Source: Riemerella columbina (lineage in GTDB: Bacteria > Bacteroidota > Bacteroidia > Flavobacteriales > Weeksellaceae). Taken from it: a stretch of 64,000 nt of DNA. The stretch covers positions 1 to 64,000 of the forward strand of contig NZ_CP103950.1 of NCBI RefSeq assembly GCF_030517065.1, written 5' to 3'. The first letter of the stretch is position 1, and every line of letters begins with the position of its first letter. The position numbers and the translations under genes are program-made. Below the pieces are notes generated by a model. That model was given only the letters and a program-made list of their open reading frames with translations. It was not told the origin of the DNA and searched no databases. Of this stretch, positions 21,471-28,998 are shown piece by piece.

Positions 21471-22487
21471 ATGCGAAAATTCCTTTGGGAGCTCTTCATT
21501 TTTATGATGATCAGCATCGCCATATTCTTACCTCAAGAACACAAAACTTGGTACAAATTCTTTCTATCATTCAGTATATCAGCGGTTTATTTTTTAGGAT
21601 TTGGTTTGTCCAACGGGCTTCTTCACCAAGTGCTTAATCAAAAAATGTCTTGGAAAACGCCAATTCATACGCGTTTCTTTTGGACGATTTTGACCACGAT
21701 AGGTCTCAATTTAACGATGACTTTTTTAGTGAGTTTCGTGAGTATTCAACTGATACAAAGGCAGTCTGTGGATATGTTTAGCGAGAAAATGATGTTTGCC
21801 AATGGGCTGATTTTCTCCCTTGCTCTGTTTATTTCGGTGGGTTTTTATTACTATTATTCGATGGTGGAGGTCAAACGAAATTACGAAGCTAAATTGGAGG
21901 CGGAACAACGCTTGGCACAGGCAAAAATCTCCCAATTTGAAGGGTTAAAAAGCCAGTTGGACCCTCATTTTTTGTTCAATTCGCTGAATATTCTCACGGC
22001 GCTCATTGCGGAAAATCCCGAAAAAGCCCAACGCTTTACCGAAGAATTATCCCATATTTACCGCTATATTTTGGAGCAAAAAGAACGCCCTTGGGTGAAC
22101 ATCTCCGAAGAAATGGCTTTTGCGAAATCTTACCTTCATCTGTTGAAAACCCGCTTTGAGGAGAGCATTCAATTTGAAATTTTAGGTGAAATTCCTGAGG
22201 AAAAATGGCTGATTCCGTTATCTTTGCAATTGTTGCTGGAAAATGCCATCAAGCACAATATCGCCACGCTCCAGCAACCCTTAAAAATCCGAATTTATGC
22301 CGAAAATAACCATTTAATCGTGGAAAATAATTTGCAAAAACGCCCTAAAAACACCGCTCGGAAAGGCTTCGGTTTGACGAATATCCAAAAACGCTATGCC
22401 TTGCAAACGCAACAGACCGTGGGCATAGAGGAAACCGCTACGAAATTCAGCGTTAAACTGCCCATTATCAACCTTTTAAACTCATAA
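21471..22487 (+). CDS. LytS/YehU-family sensor histidine kinase
   Basis: 338 aa from ATG 21471 (the frame is open 26 codons further upstream, overlapping the previous gene). Four predicted membrane helices in residues ~1-150, a short coiled coil (EAKLEAEQRLAQAKISQFEGLK), then the His_kinase domain with LDPHFLFNSLN (phosphorylated His), the N box LLENAIKHN and the GFGLTNIQKRY ATP lid. The membrane part has no recognised ligand-binding domain. The partner response regulator follows after 6 bp. Confidence 0.9.
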   Translation: MRKFLWELFIFMMISIAIFLPQEHKTWYKFFLSFSISAVYFLGFGLSNGLLHQVLNQKMSWKTPIHTRFFWTILTTIGLNLTMTFLVSFVSIQLIQRQSVDMFSEKMMFANGLIFSLALFISVGFYYYYSMVEVKRNYEAKLEAEQRLAQAKISQFEGLKSQLDPHFLFNSLNILTALIAENPEKAQRFTEELSHIYRYILEQKERPWVNISEEMAFAKSYLHLLKTRFEESIQFEILGEIPEEKWLIPLSLQLLLENAIKHNIATLQQPLKIRIYAENNHLIVENNLQKRPKNTARKGFGLTNIQKRYALQTQQTVGIEETATKFSVKLPIINLLNS

Positions 22488-22493
22488 AAAACA

Positions 22494-23240
22494 ATGATTA
22501 AAACGGTTATTATAGAAGATGAAGCCTTGGCAATGAGGCGGTTACAAAAGATGCTCAGCCATTTTCCAGAAGTGGAAATCGTGGGTGTTATCCGCTCGGT
22601 GGCAGAGGGTGTGGCATACTTTAAAAATCACCCGCACCCCGACCTTATTTTGTCGGATATTGCCCTTGGGGATGGGCTTTCTTTTGATATTTTTGAGGAA
22701 ATTCCTACACAGAGTTTCATCATCTACACCACCGCTTTTGACCAATATACGCTGCGTGCCTTCCAACTCAACTCCATTGATTATCTCCTGAAACCCTTTA
22801 CCCAAGAGGCTTTACAGCAAGCGATAGAAAAATACAAAACTTTTAGACCGCCACAACAGAGCTACCAGCAACTCAATTTTAGAGAGCTGATACAAAAAGA
22901 GCCGCCCAAGCTCGCTCGGCTATTGGTGAAAATCGGTTACAACCTGAAAATCATTGCGATAGAGGAGGTTTTATGCTTTTACACCGAACACAAAATCGTG
23001 TATGCTCAAACGGCGGAGCGTGCCTATCCCATTGATTTTTCGTTGGAAGAATTGGAAAAAGTGTTGGAACCCACCTTGTTTTTTCGGGTCAATCGGCAGA
23101 CCATTCTTGGGCTCTCGCACATCAAAAACATCCACACATCGCCCACTTACACCGTGGAACTCTACCACCACAGCACGCCCATCAGCATCAGCCGCGAGCG
23201 TGTAAAAAACTTTAAAGACTGGCTGGAAGGGAAAAATTAA
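22494..23240 (+). CDS. LytTR-type response regulator
   Basis: 248 aa. Receiver domain (IIEDE near residue 8, phospho-acceptor Asp55 in LILSDIALGDG, Lys in YLLKPF) followed by a C-terminal LytTR DNA-binding domain (LVKIGYNLKIIAIEEVLCF ... FFRVNRQTILGLSHI). It is the cognate partner of the adjacent LytS-like kinase. Targets are unknown; the upstream secreted TPR-like gene is an obvious candidate for autoregulation. Confidence 0.93.
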   Translation: MIKTVIIEDEALAMRRLQKMLSHFPEVEIVGVIRSVAEGVAYFKNHPHPDLILSDIALGDGLSFDIFEEIPTQSFIIYTTAFDQYTLRAFQLNSIDYLLKPFTQEALQQAIEKYKTFRPPQQSYQQLNFRELIQKEPPKLARLLVKIGYNLKIIAIEEVLCFYTEHKIVYAQTAERAYPIDFSLEELEKVLEPTLFFRVNRQTILGLSHIKNIHTSPTYTVELYHHSTPISISRERVKNFKDWLEGKN

Positions 23241-23280
23241 ATTTTTTAAGTCTGATATAAACTTGTGATAGCTTTCCTTG

Positions 23281-23860
23281 TCTCCTCAAAAGGGGCTTCC
23301 GCAAGCAATAATACCCATTCAGGCGGGGGTGGCAGGTAGCAGCCTCAGGCGATTTTGACACGAACTTGCGAACTCGGCGGAGCCAATTTTAATCTTTGAA
23401 TAATTTTAAATTATGAAATTTGGCATATGAAATACCTTTGGACAAACACTTCACTCGACGGACACCTCTCTTTAAAAAAGAGGGGAATTATTCACAACTT
23501 CACGCACAATTTTCTCCTTTCGGAGGGTTGAACGGGTAGTACCCAAAAGCGATTTTTTTTGTAAAAATGAATAATTGCTTGCAGGTGCCACCTGCCTCTC
23601 CGTTTGCGTGAGGGCGGAGGGCATTGTTGGAGCTCTTTTTTGATTTTTTTTGAGAAAAATCAAAAAAAGCGACTGCCCGTAGACCGACGCACTGCCTTTT
23701 TCCCTTGAAAAAAAGGCAGTGCAGCACGCCCAAAATAAAATATTCAAAAATTTAATAATTTAAAGATTGAAGAATTGGCTACGCTTTGATAATCGCCTGC
23801 GGAGGCTCTCCGCTCCCCCTTCGGAGGAAGCAGGGGTAGGTAGGCAAGCTCGTGTCAAAC
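23281..23860. repeat. composite inverted-repeat intergenic region
   Basis: 620 bp between lytTR and the transporter gene with no convincing gene. Segment 23342-23410 (CCTCAGGCGATT ... GAGCCAATTTTAATCTTTGAA) reappears in inverted, partly deleted form at 23755-23815. TTTGACACGAACTTGC near 23353 has an inverted partner at 23840-23858. Between them lie strong hairpins: TTTTTTGATTTT/AAAAATCAAAAAA (23636-23667) and GCACTGCCTTTTT/AAAAAGGCAGTGC (23689-23722). The minus-strand open frame 23472-23747 is low-complexity and looks like repeat DNA, not a gene. A decayed MITE-like element or nested dispersed repeats would explain this. Confidence 0.6.
23464..23485 (-). repeat. palindromic repeat copy A
   Basis: CTCTTT-AAA-AAAGAG core flanked by CC/GG. 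On the minus strand the palindrome is followed by GGTGTCCGTCGAGTG. It is related to the copy at 25487-25507 on the other side of the transporter gene, in the opposite orientation. Confidence 0.6.
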
Positions 23861-25183
23861 CTACGAACTGGGGGAAGTTAATTTTGAATCTACTTCCTCC
23901 GTATGGCGTTTCCCAAAGGCGATCCACAGCAAGGCACTGATGAGCAACAACAACGGATAAAATGAATAGCTGAGCAAAGTTAAATATTGGATTTTCTCTT
24001 CGCTGAGGGCAATCAAGATGAGTACCTGCGCGCCATATGGCAACACGCCCTGCACCACGCACGAAAAAATATCTAATACCGATGCCATATTTTTGGGTTG
24101 GATACGAAAAGTTTCGCTGATGGTTTTTGCCACTTTGCCCGAAATAATGATGGAAATCGTGTTGTTTGCCGTCGCCATATCCACCACTGCCACCAAGCTC
24201 CCCACGCCCAACAATGCCGTGCGATAGCCTGAAATCCGCTGTTTGATGGCACTCAAAATATAGGTAATGCCACCCGCTTTTTCCACCATCGCTGCCAGTC
24301 CGCCTGTGAGGAGCGAGAGGAGGAAAATTTCTTGCATACTCGTAAAGCCTTCGTAGATTTTTTTGCTGAGCCCCATCACATCTAAACCGCTCAAAATCAA
24401 GCCTAAACCTCCGCTAAACGCCACACCGATCAGCAATACCAAAAAGACATTAACGCCCAATAACGAAAGGACAATCACGAGCAAATACGGCAATGCCAAG
24501 AGCCAATTTCCGCCATCGTTTTGAGGAAGATTGGGCACGGTGGAGAGCACCGCTTCTTGGGTGAAAACAATGTAAAGCACGATGGACAACACCGCTGCTG
24601 GCAAGGCAATGGCGATATTGGTTTTGAATTTATCCTTCATAGAACAGCCCAAAGATTGCGTTGCGGCGATGGTGGTATCGGAAATCATCGAGAGGTTGTC
24701 GCCGAGCATCGCACCGCCCAAAAGCGCTGCCCCAATATAATTGGCATCTACGCCACCTTCGGCAAAGCCCATCGCCACAGAACCGAGCGCCACAATCGTG
24801 CCCACAGAAGTCCCCGAAGCTATGGAAATAAACGCGGCAATCACGAAAATCCCCACAGGAATATACGCCAGCGGCACCCATTGCAAACCGTAATTAACGA
24901 TGACCTCCACGCTTCCCACCGATTTTGAAACCGTAGCAAACGCTCCTGCCAGTAGGTAAATAATGCACATACTCAGGATTTTATGGTCGCCGCAGCCCGA
25001 GAGAAATTGTTCCACTTTGTCGTTGAAACTGCCTTTAAACAGGATAAAAGCGGCGATAATTCCCACCAAAACCGCCACAGGGGAAGGCAAGGCGTAAAAA
25101 TCACCAAAATAAATGCCGCAGCCTAAAAAGACCAGCACAAAAATCAACAAGGGCAAAATGCTTGTAAAAGATACCGTTTTCAT
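23861..25183 (-). CDS. NhaC-superfamily transporter, probable methionine transporter MetT
   Basis: 440 aa from ATG 25183 (19 more upstream codons are open but begin in the leader). About 11 hydrophobic helices with NhaC-type segments (IASGTSVGTIVALGSVAMG, LGGAMLGDNLSMISDTTIAA, VDMATANNTISIIISGKVAK). By sequence it belongs to the Na+/H+ antiporter NhaC superfamily. In that superfamily MetT proteins were proposed as methionine transporters because their genes follow S-box riboswitches. An S-box-like element lies 146 bp upstream here, so methionine uptake is more likely than Na+/H+ exchange. The assignment is inference; the family is secure. Confidence 0.8.
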   Translation of the reverse strand: MKTVSFTSILPLLIFVLVFLGCGIYFGDFYALPSPVAVLVGIIAAFILFKGSFNDKVEQFLSGCGDHKILSMCIIYLLAGAFATVSKSVGSVEVIVNYGLQWVPLAYIPVGIFVIAAFISIASGTSVGTIVALGSVAMGFAEGGVDANYIGAALLGGAMLGDNLSMISDTTIAATQSLGCSMKDKFKTNIAIALPAAVLSIVLYIVFTQEAVLSTVPNLPQNDGGNWLLALPYLLVIVLSLLGVNVFLVLLIGVAFSGGLGLILSGLDVMGLSKKIYEGFTSMQEIFLLSLLTGGLAAMVEKAGGITYILSAIKQRISGYRTALLGVGSLVAVVDMATANNTISIIISGKVAKTISETFRIQPKNMASVLDIFSCVVQGVLPYGAQVLILIALSEEKIQYLTLLSYSFYPLLLLISALLWIAFGKRHTEEVDSKLTSPSS

Positions 25184-25246
25184 TTTCAATTTGTTATGTA
25201 TTAAATTCAACTGAGTTGTAGCGAAGTTTTTCCTCGCCATAACGCG

Positions 25247-25278
25247 ATCAAAGACCTCTTAGGCAAGCCTTGTTTGAT
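25247..25278 (-). promoter_or_regulatory. hairpin in the transporter leader
   Basis: ATCAAA (25247-25252) pairs with TTTGAT (25273-25278), enclosing AGGC/GCCT. It lies between the S-box-like element and the start codon and could serve as its expression platform. No T-tract follows, so classical termination is not evident. Confidence 0.4.
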
Positions 25279-25329
25279 AGAAAAAACGGTACATATTGGG
25301 GTAAGTATCAACATTTTTTCCAGAACTGG

Positions 25330-25395
25330 CTTATCATTTTTAGCACCTTGCTTGTTGTTGCAGGTTGCTACCTCCCTCCGAGGTTCTTGATAATA
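25330..25395 (-). ncRNA. compact S-box (SAM-I)-like riboswitch
   Basis: On the minus strand, in order: TTATCAAGA, ACCTCGGAGGGAGGT, AGCAACC, TGC, AACAACAA, GCAAGGTGCTAA, TGATAA. These are the conserved blocks of SAM-I riboswitches in the right order. P1 forms from TTATCA/TGATAA. P3 forms from AGC/GCT, CC/GG and TGC/GCA with loop AACAACAA. P2 is reduced to ACCTC/GAGGT, lacking the usual GGCCC loop, and no P4 is visible. It begins at the predicted transcription start of the NhaC-type transporter gene. It may be a compact variant or a decayed copy. Confidence 0.68.
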
Positions 25396-25400
25396 GACCG

Positions 25401-25433
25401 CAAATATAGGGAATTTTGTTTGTATGATTCCAA
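25401..25433 (-). promoter_or_regulatory. promoter of the S-box-like leader and transporter
   Basis: Minus strand: TTG (25431-25433), 22-nt spacer, TATATTTG (25401-25408). The predicted start, 6-7 nt downstream, falls at the first bases of the riboswitch P1 stem near 25394. Confidence 0.7.
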
Positions 25434-25781
25434 ATTTTGGATTGAAAGTTTGAAAAATTTGTGAGATAATAAACTTGCAGATAATTCCCCTCTTTAAAAA
25501 AGAGGGGTGGCACACAGTGACGGGGGGTTGCCGAAAGGTATTTAGCTTCGTTCAGTCGCAAGCTCTTGTCAGATTTAATATTCATCATTTAAAATTGGGC
25601 AACAAGCCTGTGTACTGGGCGAAGGCAATTTTTAAATCTTTCGCTTTCCAACAATGATTTCCCTTTATTTTTTATAATTTAGCCGAATGAAATTTTTGTG
25701 TAGAAGTGGACTTTTTTATGGAGTTCCGCTTGATGAAAACAAAAATTCAACGCTATATTTATAATCAATATCTACCTGAGA
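25434..25781. other. intergenic region upstream of the DUF1304 gene
   Basis: 348 bp with no convincing gene on either strand. It contains palindromic repeat copy B (25487-25507) and its tail. The minus-strand frames here (25207-25515, 25340-25588) cross the riboswitch and repeats and are spurious. Confidence 0.6.
25487..25507 (+). repeat. palindromic repeat copy B
   Basis: Perfect arms CCCCTCTTT and AAAGAGGGG around AAA, followed on the plus strand by TGGCACACAGTGACGGGGGG. It has the same layout as copy A, but in the opposite orientation on the far side of the transporter gene. Confidence 0.65.
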
Positions 25782-26141
25782 ATGAGCCTATTTACTAAAT
25801 TTTTAATCGGAATTATTGCGGCAGAGCACCTTTATATTATGTATTTTGAAATGCTGGCGTGGGAACGCATTGGCAAAAGGGTTTTTAAGTTTTTGCCTGA
25901 AAATTTATTTACACCCACCAAAGGTTTGGCAGCGAACCAAGGGCTTTATAATGGTTTTTTGGCAGCAGGATTACTCTGGACTTTTTTTATCACCGATGCC
26001 ATTTGGGCGAAAAATATCGCTCTTTTTTTCTTGGTCTGCGTTGCTGTGGCTGGCATTTATGGGGCTATTAGTGGCACGAGAAAAATTTTCTTCTTACAAG
26101 CCTTACCCGTCCTCATCGCTATTATAAGTTTGATGATTTAA
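25782..26141 (+). CDS. DUF1304 family membrane protein
   Basis: 119 aa with four predicted membrane helices. The conserved DUF1304 features are visible: an N-terminal helix with AAEHLYIMYFEMLAW, then the loop FTPTKGLAANQGLYNGFLAAG. The family's function is unknown. The gene stands alone, preceded by the repeat-containing intergenic region and followed by a hairpin shared with convergent poxB. Confidence 0.85.
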   Translation: MSLFTKFLIGIIAAEHLYIMYFEMLAWERIGKRVFKFLPENLFTPTKGLAANQGLYNGFLAAGLLWTFFITDAIWAKNIALFFLVCVAVAGIYGAISGTRKIFFLQALPVLIAIISLMI

Positions 26142-26188
26142 TGGACGGATTTCATCTTTCATCGTGTTATCTTTCTCTTTTTTGACCT

Positions 26189-26226
26189 AAAAAAGGCATT
26201 CCAACATACGCTGAAATGCCCTTTTA
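26189..26226. terminator. bidirectional terminator DUF1304/poxB
   Basis: AAAAGGCATT pairs with AATGCC plus CTTTT, with CA/TG pairs inside. An A-run precedes and a T-run follows. It sits between two convergent genes. Confidence 0.75.
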
Positions 26227-26274
26227 TTTATGATAAAATCATCAAAAAGTTGGTGCTTTTTTGAAAATCCGACT

Positions 26275-28014
26275 CTACAAAAGCTCGCCCAAATGCCCAA
26301 TATTGGCACTGATGGCACTTTCTACATCGCCAAATTTACCTTCGGCTAATTTTTTAAACATAGAAGTGGTGAAGCCTTTCATCTGTTGGAGCGTGATGTG
26401 CGGCGGCATCGCTAAGGAATTCGGATTGGTGTAAACATTGAGCAAGGCAGGTCCCTCGTGTGCGAAAATTTCCTTTAAGGCACTCTCCACCTCTTCGGCT
26501 TTGTGCACCGCCATACTCTTCATCCCCATCAGCGTACCGATTTTGTCAAATTCGGGATTGACCATATTGGTTTGCCAATCCACATAGCCGTTCACCTGCA
26601 TTTCCAGCTTTACCATTCCCAAACTGCGGTTGTTAAACACGATGATTTTAATCGGAAATTGATACTGCATAATGGTCGCCAAATCACCCAAAAGCATAGA
26701 AATTCCACCATCTCCACACATCGCAATCACTTGTCTGTCTTTTTGGGAAGCCGCCGCCCCAATCGCCATCGGCATTGCATTCGCCATAGAGCCGTGGTTG
26801 AAGGAGCCCGTGAGGTAACGCTGGCGTTTGCCCTTGATAAAACGCGCCGCCCACACGGAGGTCATCCCTGTATCTACGGTAAAAATGGCATCATCATCCG
26901 CCAGTTGGTTGATCATATGTGCCACATATTCAGGGTGAATTTCATCGATTTTGCCATCAGTATTGACGAATTTATCCAATGCTTCCTCACTTTTGCGGTG
27001 TTCTTTTTGCATTTCGGTAAGGAAATCGGTGTCAATATTGCCCTTCAATAGCGGTAACAATGCGGTAAGGGTGTCCTTAATATCGCCTGCCAAGCCCATA
27101 CTGACTTTGGCTCTTCGCCCTATGCGAGCGGGTTGGTGGTCTATTTGCACGATTTTCGTTTTCTGCGGTAAAAATTCGGCATAAGGGAAATCGGTGCCGA
27201 GCATCAGCAAAACATCGGCTTCGTTGCAAGTGAGATAGCCCGAACGATGCCCCAAAAGCCCATTGAGCCCCGTAGCAAAGGCATTATCATCGGTATCAAA
27301 AAATATTTTCCCTCGGAATGAAAACGCCATCGGTGCATTGAGTTTCGCTGCCAATGCCTTGACTTCTACCACTGCGTGCCGACAGCCGTGTCCGCAATAG
27401 AGTGCGATTTTTTTGTTTTCGTTGAGAAGGTCTGCCAAAGCCTGCAACTCCGCATCAGAAGGGCGAAAGATGCTTTGGGTATTGTAATTTCGCTGCGAGG
27501 TGATGATGTCCACCGCTGGTGCCGCCGCTACATCGCCTGGTAAACCGACCACCGCCACGCCTTTTTGCTCCGTAGCCACCTGTATGGCGTGCTGCAACAT
27601 ATGCGGAAACTGGGTGGGCGTATTGGCAACATACACATATTTACTGCAATCTTGGAAGAGATAAAACGGATTGGTCTCTTGGAAATAATCTTGCCCAAAT
27701 TTGTTGGAAGGGCAGGTGCTGGCAATCGCAATTACGGGGTTTCCGGATCTGTTGGCATCATAAAGACCGTTGATCAGATGCACATGCCCTGGCCCAGAAC
27801 TGCCCATACAACAGCCAATGCCGTTGAGTTCCGCATCCATAGAGGCGGCATAAGCTCCCGCTTCTTCGTGGCGGACATGGATCCATTCTATTCGCCCATC
27901 TCTGCGGATGGCATCATTCACAGGATTGAGGCTATCGCCAGTAATGCCATAGACGCGCTTCACGCCTGCATTAACCAGCATTTCTACTAATTGATCAGCT
28001 ACTGTTTTGGACAT
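26275..28014 (-). CDS. poxB: pyruvate dehydrogenase (quinone)/pyruvate oxidase
   Basis: 579 aa thiamine-diphosphate enzyme. The N-terminal PYR domain has the catalytic Glu in RHEEAGAYAA; the central domain binds FAD; the C-terminal PP domain has the ThDP/Mg motif MCGDGGISMLLGDLATIMQY ... IIVFNN. PoxB oxidises pyruvate to acetate and CO2, passing electrons to quinone at the membrane. LNGIGCCMGSSGPGHVHLINGLYDA is close to E. coli PoxB and argues against acetolactate synthase. A TAACTTTG box (complement of 28035-28042) lies 21 bp upstream. Single-gene unit. Confidence 0.9.
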   Translation of the reverse strand: MSKTVADQLVEMLVNAGVKRVYGITGDSLNPVNDAIRRDGRIEWIHVRHEEAGAYAASMDAELNGIGCCMGSSGPGHVHLINGLYDANRSGNPVIAIASTCPSNKFGQDYFQETNPFYLFQDCSKYVYVANTPTQFPHMLQHAIQVATEQKGVAVVGLPGDVAAAPAVDIITSQRNYNTQSIFRPSDAELQALADLLNENKKIALYCGHGCRHAVVEVKALAAKLNAPMAFSFRGKIFFDTDDNAFATGLNGLLGHRSGYLTCNEADVLLMLGTDFPYAEFLPQKTKIVQIDHQPARIGRRAKVSMGLAGDIKDTLTALLPLLKGNIDTDFLTEMQKEHRKSEEALDKFVNTDGKIDEIHPEYVAHMINQLADDDAIFTVDTGMTSVWAARFIKGKRQRYLTGSFNHGSMANAMPMAIGAAASQKDRQVIAMCGDGGISMLLGDLATIMQYQFPIKIIVFNNRSLGMVKLEMQVNGYVDWQTNMVNPEFDKIGTLMGMKSMAVHKAEEVESALKEIFAHEGPALLNVYTNPNSLAMPPHITLQQMKGFTTSMFKKLAEGKFGDVESAISANIGHLGELL

Positions 28015-28090
28015 TTTATAAGGGTTTTAAAGTTCAAAGTTAGTAAAGATTTTTGAGATGGAGGCTTTTATCATTTTTGAAAATAAAAAA

Positions 28091-28117
28091 ACTCACACCT
28101 TTTTATTTGGTATGAGT
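28091..28117 (-). terminator. terminator of the NlpC/P60 gene
   Basis: ACTCACACC (28091-28099) pairs with GGTATGAGT (28109-28117) with one mismatch. On the minus strand a T-run (GTTTTTTTATTTT) follows. Confidence 0.7.
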
Positions 28118-28143
28118 TGTATATTTTTTAATCTATCCTTGAA

Positions 28144-28806
28144 TTAGTTTTCTTGGATAATTCTTTTAGCAAATCTGTAGCGTGGTCCCCAGTAACCATC
28201 ATTCAACGAAGAAATCATAACGCCTCTTGATGTCGCTGCGTGGATGAATTTTACCTCGCCATCTTCTGTCACTTCTTGTACAATCCCTACATGAGAAATG
28301 CGTCTGCCGTGTGAGAAGAATACCAAATCGCCTCTTTTGAGTTCTGATTTAGCCACTCTTTCGCCTTCTTGAGCTTGTGCTGCCGCTACTCTTGGCAAAC
28401 TAATTCCTGTTGCTTCATTAAATACTGAAAGTACGAATGCTGAGCAATCAATCCCTCTTCTACTCGTTCCTCCGAAGCGGTAAGGGGTTCCAATATAAGT
28501 GCTGGCTTGGTTGAGAATATCGTCTATAGTTTTCTCGTGTTGTATGGCTTTTTCTATTTCAGCTCTGGCTTCTAATTTGTTGAGTTCCGTTAGTGTGGCT
28601 TTTGCTGCTTCAAAATTATCATCAGCATAGAGTGATTTTTTCGCTGATACTAAACTTGCCTTGCTGATTTTGGGTACATTGGCATTGGTTTTGTTATAAA
28701 AGTCTTGCTGAGATGGTGTAGCGCTAACCACATAATTGCTCACACAAGATTGTAAAGATAATATAGAAATAGCCGCAACGATATAGGTTAAAAATTGATT
28801 TCTCAT
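28144..28806 (-). CDS. NlpC/P60 (C40) cell-wall peptidase lipoprotein
   Basis: 220 aa from ATG 28806 (MRNQFLTY; seven more open codons upstream are not needed). A lipoprotein signal ends at LQSC. A helical linker precedes the NlpC/P60 domain, with catalytic Cys in GIDCSAFVLSVF, His in RISHVGIV and a polar residue in FIHAATS. Such enzymes cleave D-Glu-diaminopimelate bonds in peptidoglycan peptides. The gene has its own promoter and terminator. Confidence 0.92.
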   Translation of the reverse strand: MRNQFLTYIVAAISILSLQSCVSNYVVSATPSQQDFYNKTNANVPKISKASLVSAKKSLYADDNFEAAKATLTELNKLEARAEIEKAIQHEKTIDDILNQASTYIGTPYRFGGTSRRGIDCSAFVLSVFNEATGISLPRVAAAQAQEGERVAKSELKRGDLVFFSHGRRISHVGIVQEVTEDGEVKFIHAATSRGVMISSLNDGYWGPRYRFAKRIIQEN

Positions 28807-28832
28807 TTTTTTATTTTGGAATAACAACGAAG

Positions 28833-28860
28833 CAAAAATACATATTGCATATTAAGTCAA
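28833..28860 (-). promoter_or_regulatory. promoter of the NlpC/P60 gene
   Basis: Minus strand: TTG (28858-28860; TTGACT), 17-nt spacer, TATTTTTG (28833-28840), 26 bp before the ATG. Confidence 0.82.
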
Positions 28861-28928
28861 GGCTTTATTCTCCCTTGAAAATTATTTTTTTAACACTTTT
28901 TAACATTTTTCAACCGATTTCTTAAAGA

Positions 28929-28978
28929 AAAAACTGCCACAAATGCCCTATTTAGGCTCTGCAGCAGTTCTTTTTTTT
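28929..28978 (-). terminator. terminator of glnN
   Basis: AACTGC ... GCAGTT stem, strengthened by GCCC/GGGC-type pairing in the middle. On the minus strand it ends in TTTTTTCTTT. It lies 20 bp past the glnN stop. Confidence 0.78.
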
Positions 28979-28998
28979 TAATATTTTTTAACATCTTC

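Noticed and set aside
23472-23747. 91-aa minus-strand frame with a basic, Gln/Ser-rich translation
   Set aside because: It covers hairpins and repeats of the intergenic region, has no start signal, and the overlapping second frame is equally open. It looks like repeat DNA.
25207-25588. Minus-strand frames of 102 and 82 aa upstream of the transporter
   Set aside because: They run across the palindromic repeat, the promoter and the S-box-like element, which explain the sequence better.
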